Of a DNA stretch of 64,000 bases, positions 60,546-64,000 are shown one piece after another (the stretch's first letter is position 1; each line of letters opens with the position of its first letter). The notes under the pieces were generated by a model. That model saw only the letters and a list, made by a program, of their open reading frames with translations, was not told the DNA's origin and did not search any database. The translations under genes and the position numbers were made by a program. Source of the DNA: Cladocopium goreaui (lineage: Eukaryota > Sar > Dinophyceae > Suessiales > Symbiodiniaceae); assembly GCA_947184155.2 (NCBI GenBank), contig CAMXCT020002365.1, positions 38,980 to 102,979 of the forward strand. The letters are read 5' to 3'.

Positions 60546-61595
60546 ATGCTCATTCGTGGTTACAAGAGAACTTTTCGTGACTTCAGTACTGCAGAGAACA
60601 AGGCGAGGAAAAGATGCGATTGCAGTGCTTCGTCTAACCACATGGATGATATCAATTCGGATGACAATCGTTCAGAGGAAGATTGGAAATCAGACAATCC
60701 CGAAGAAGATTTGCAGCAAATCAGTGCCAAACACTACATGACAGACGAACTTGCTTCCAGATGGTACAGAATGATGTTGAAGACAGTCGAGCTTCTGACA
60801 GATGATTGTCTTGCAGTTCTGCCTTCTTACTTTGGAGGACCCAGACAAGCTCGTTTATCTCGTGAGATCGAATTGACATCTGTGGTTCAGAAGCTGCAAG
60901 ATTTGAGCTCCGACATTGTCGACATGTGCAACGATAAATTACTTTCAAAAAAACAGTCTGAGGCATTGACTGAAAGAATCCGCAAAAAACGCAAACTTCT
61001 GAAAGGCCTGCTGTTCTTGGACTCGCTTCTATTTTTGGAAAGTACATTCGAAGGAGTTTTTCTGTCATGTTTTAGCTCTCCGAGTATACCGAGGTCTTCT
61101 ATACGCAATTATATGAAGCGTTTCAGCATGAATTTAAACACCTTGCAGACTTTATTGGAAAACGGCTGTCTCCTTGAGAGTGAGATCATGCAGCGTGGAT
61201 GGCTCGTTCTCAATTTCGATGCAATGCCGGATGAGGTGTTTGCAGAGATGATCGAAAATAAACAACGGGAGCCCACTTATGTTGCTCTCAAAGATATGTT
61301 TAGAATACATTTTCTGGATGTTCCTCTATTAGCTGCAGAGGCAGGGCACGATGTGTGTCTACGCTTCAATTTCATTCCCAACGCATTACGAGAAGTTGTG
61401 AAGCAAGCCAAAGAGCGCGGTTCGCACACTCCAGAAAGGCGTGTATATTCTTGGTTGCTCCAATTAATTCATTTCGAGAACGAGAGAAAGAGCAGGATTC
61501 GAGTGCATGAAGAAGAATTAAAAATTTCAATTTTGGGAGTTCCATATGACAATTCAATGGCTCACAAGAACCGTATGGCATTGGACAACTACTAA
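60546..61595 (+). CDS. Uncharacterised helical protein, 349 aa (copy 2)
   Basis: Twin of 21953-23005 with an in-frame one-codon deletion (one Asp fewer in the VHDEEE stretch) and scattered substitutions. The frame is maintained, which supports coding. Confidence 0.75.
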   Translation: MLIRGYKRTFRDFSTAENKARKRCDCSASSNHMDDINSDDNRSEEDWKSDNPEEDLQQISAKHYMTDELASRWYRMMLKTVELLTDDCLAVLPSYFGGPRQARLSREIELTSVVQKLQDLSSDIVDMCNDKLLSKKQSEALTERIRKKRKLLKGLLFLDSLLFLESTFEGVFLSCFSSPSIPRSSIRNYMKRFSMNLNTLQTLLENGCLLESEIMQRGWLVLNFDAMPDEVFAEMIENKQREPTYVALKDMFRIHFLDVPLLAAEAGHDVCLRFNFIPNALREVVKQAKERGSHTPERRVYSWLLQLIHFENERKSRIRVHEEELKISILGVPYDNSMAHKNRMALDNY

Positions 61596-61961
61596 ATAGT
61601 GGCTGTCTTTTGTTCGCGTTTTTAAAACACGACTGCCTGACAAAACAAAGAGCCCTGCTGTTTTATCAGTCATGATGTTTACTTGTTGTCACAGCACCAT
61701 TTACATATTCACCTGTCGTTTACATTTTATGTCAAGCTGTGCTAGTCACATTGTCAAAATCGACAAGGGAAACGATGAGAAACAACAATGCAGACACCTA
61801 CTGCTGATTCCTGCACTGTCAGTTGATCCGTGATCGGGATCGTTCGTGATCGGGTAGTAAACTGACTTTGCTATGATTAATTGAGTTTAGTGGCTTGTGC
61901 ATAAATCTATTGAACAATTTCATTAGCATTTGCTTTAGCTTGTTTGCTAACCTCTCTCGAA

Positions 61962-64000
61962 ATGGCAATGCCTCTCGCTTGGCCTGAAATTGCTCATACA
62001 GCAGAAGATGTGCTGCAGTTCTGCAAGATGATTGGCAGAGGAAGTAACTACACTCAGATTGATGATCTGTCACGGAATTTGGAAAAGGGGTCTACAACAC
62101 GCTCTTGTTTGTTCCAGATGAGCAGCTCAAGTCCGACAGACATCTTGAACGAGATTCCGATGCTTGGCCAACAAGTTTTTGACATGAAGCTGGACGAAGA
62201 GAGAAAAGTCAACCCTCAGAATCCTGCGAAAACTGTGCAGATCAGCAACAACAGGGTGGTGTATTATGAAAGTGCCTCCATAAACAGAGGATCGTGTCAA
62301 TGTATATTTTCCTTTGGAGGCGAGAACAAGCAGGAAAGAGTTCGTACTACCTATGCTGCACGACATTCGATGCAGGGATTGGCCATACAGCAGTTCTTTG
62401 AAAAACATTTCCTTCAAGACAATGCGTCTTCTTGGTATAGCCGATCTGGAAGTTTCTCGACAGTAATTTGGGTCTATTTGCTTATGTATGTATAATGTTT
62501 CTTATTATTCTTATTTTTTAAGACAAAGGCATCATTATAATTTAATCTTTTGGTCCGGCTGAGGTTTTCATTTGCTGATCAACCGCTACACGTACAACAA
62601 GAATCATGGAATCTCTTTTCACGATGACATTAAAGAAGGATATGATGTGGACAAAGATCCCATTACTTCTTTCTCCTGCCGACTCGGGTCTTTGCTGGTT
62701 ATCATCTCCAGCAGAGCACCAGAGAAACAAGAGAAGACCGAGGGCAAACGTGCGTTTGTTGTGTATCAGCCTCCGGGAACAATTCTTGTGATGGGCGGCA
62801 AGTTTCAGAGAGCTTACAAACATGGTGTACCAAGTTTTCAGGAGATCAAAGAGCTTCTTGCTTGTGCAGACGACTTGACTACTTGGGACGGTGTGAAACT
62901 AAAATTGGAGTGGTTTTCGAATTCGAAAGACTTGATGCGACAGGAAGTTAGACGTATTGACGCCTTGAATCTGGTCAACGAGCAAGACGCACGTTGGAAC
63001 GTCACAATGCGATGGGTGAGAAATCATTCACAGCCTTTCTGTCCTCTAAATCCCCGACTCTTGGCAAATATCAGTCGACTGGATGAAGAAAATCATCAGC
63101 GGAGGAATCAGCTGAAGCAGCTGAAACTGTTGAACCCGGTATTGCAGAAAAAAACTGCAGAGCCAAAGGCAAAGGCCGCTAGCCCGGCATTTGCTTGGAA
63201 CCCGCCCGGAGGAAACAGAGCTCGTCCAAGCAAAAGCGGAACACAGGATGTGAATCCGGGGAGGGAAACCGAGGAGAAAGAATCGGAGAAAGATTCAGAA
63301 AAGGAATTAAATGAGATATTTGACTTCGTTTCTATTATTTCTGATGCCCTGGAGCTGCAGATATTATCAGACGATCAGATGATTGGCATGGCATTGTGTG
63401 CCAGCCAGCAAATTCGCAAACATCGTTTCTCCACATTTCAGAAACAGTACAATCTTGGTTACAATTTGTACAACAAGATTTCGGCAGCGAATATGAAAGT
63501 GAAAGAGGATTTAGACCCGTTACTCGAGGCTGTAGATCGGAAACTGAGGAGATTGAAAAACTTGCAGATGCTTATTGAGCTTTTGTGGTTGGACAGCGAA
63601 GGTCAGGGCAATTTCATGAGCTGTACTACTCTGAACCAGCAGCACGAGTTCAACAAGTCAAATGATCATCTGGATCGGGTTGTGATGTCCTTCTTTGACT
63701 TGAACGAATGCTTGCCTGTGGACGGCTTTTTGAGCTGGGATCACATGATTGATGAAGGATGGCTGGTGTTCAATTTCGACACTTTACAGGACAATCGAAA
63801 ACCCAAAGCGGAGGTAACAAAATCGAAGAAAGGTTCACCGGTCGTAGCTGATGTCACAATGACAGGGATCGTCAAAGTGAGCCAATTTGACATCCTGTAT
63901 ATCAAGAGAGAAAATATTTTGCCAGAGCAATTCCCTTTGCGAGTGACATTTCTTGCTGATGCATCAAAGAATGTTGCTGCAAAGTGCAAGGACAAGCAAT
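61962..64000 (+). CDS. AlkB-like dioxygenase, copy 2 (3' partial)
   Basis: Twin of 23372-25619: exon 1 61962-62451, predicted intron 62452-62563, exon 2 from 62564, open to the window end. The HxD, distal His and R-x-N-x-T-x-R motifs are all unchanged. The C-terminal domain is cut by the window edge. Confidence 0.8.

Larger units (their letters stand above)
47643..64000. repeat. Segmental duplication, copy 2
   Basis: Direct-orientation copy of 1-25410, continuing past the window. It lacks the DIRS insertion and several smaller segments. Gene content matches copy 1, except that unit 3 is truncated and the Ubl-ankyrin gene has a stop. Confidence 0.95.

Overview
This window looks like nuclear DNA of a core dinoflagellate (Symbiodiniaceae-like; inferred, about 0.8 confident). 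Supporting signs: every convincing gene is on the + strand. There is a ubiquitin-like/ankyrin protein, a CRESS-type Rep with its truncated paralog, and a tyrosine-recombinase retrotransposon, all of types I associate with dinoflagellate genomes. The DNA is AT-rich with many T-tracts, and introns often have AG|GT at their edges. I see no tRNA, rRNA or CRISPR array.

Layout. (1) 1-25.4 kb is copy 1 of a large segmental duplication; copy 2 starts at or before 47.6 kb and runs off the right edge. Each copy has a repeat-rich left part: four diverged units of a small split gene (about 118 aa, with a 20-21 nt intron) plus a 101-aa helical protein gene. To the right follows a gene run: Cys-rich protein 1, Ubl-ankyrin protein, Cys-rich protein 2, a 350-aa protein, and an AlkB-like 2OG-Fe(II) oxygenase. 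(2) In copy 1 only, unit 4 of the small gene is split by an 8,184-bp DIRS-superfamily retrotransposon with split direct repeats (A1-body-B1-A2-B2). Copy 2 keeps the empty site. (3) 26.2-28.3 kb is a DDE (pogo/Tigger-like) DNA transposon with 32-bp inverted ends. (4) 28.5-37.3 kb is a run of single-ORF genes: a basic helical protein, two coiled-coil paralogs, a truncated Rep paralog without HUH histidines, an intact HUH + SF3-helicase Rep (671 aa), and two unknown proteins. (5) 37.7-39.9 kb is a minisatellite of 39-bp monomers organised in 507-bp (13-mer) higher-order repeats. (6) 40-47.6 kb is mostly a patchwork of gene fragments, duplicated non-coding blocks and pieces of the left-part repeats.

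The most unusual signal is a composite motif of two GTGATC(GG) half-sites whose starts lie 15-17 nt apart, usually exactly 16. It recurs about 20 times outside copy 2, always in the same orientation as the genes and mostly at gene junctions. Together with the HUH Rep this suggests iteron-like Rep-binding sites, though a promoter or processing role is equally possible. Other points of note: the very short introns, the matched full/empty DIRS site, the HUH-less Rep paralog, the transposon ends decayed by CpG-to-CpA changes, and uneven gene decay between duplication copies.
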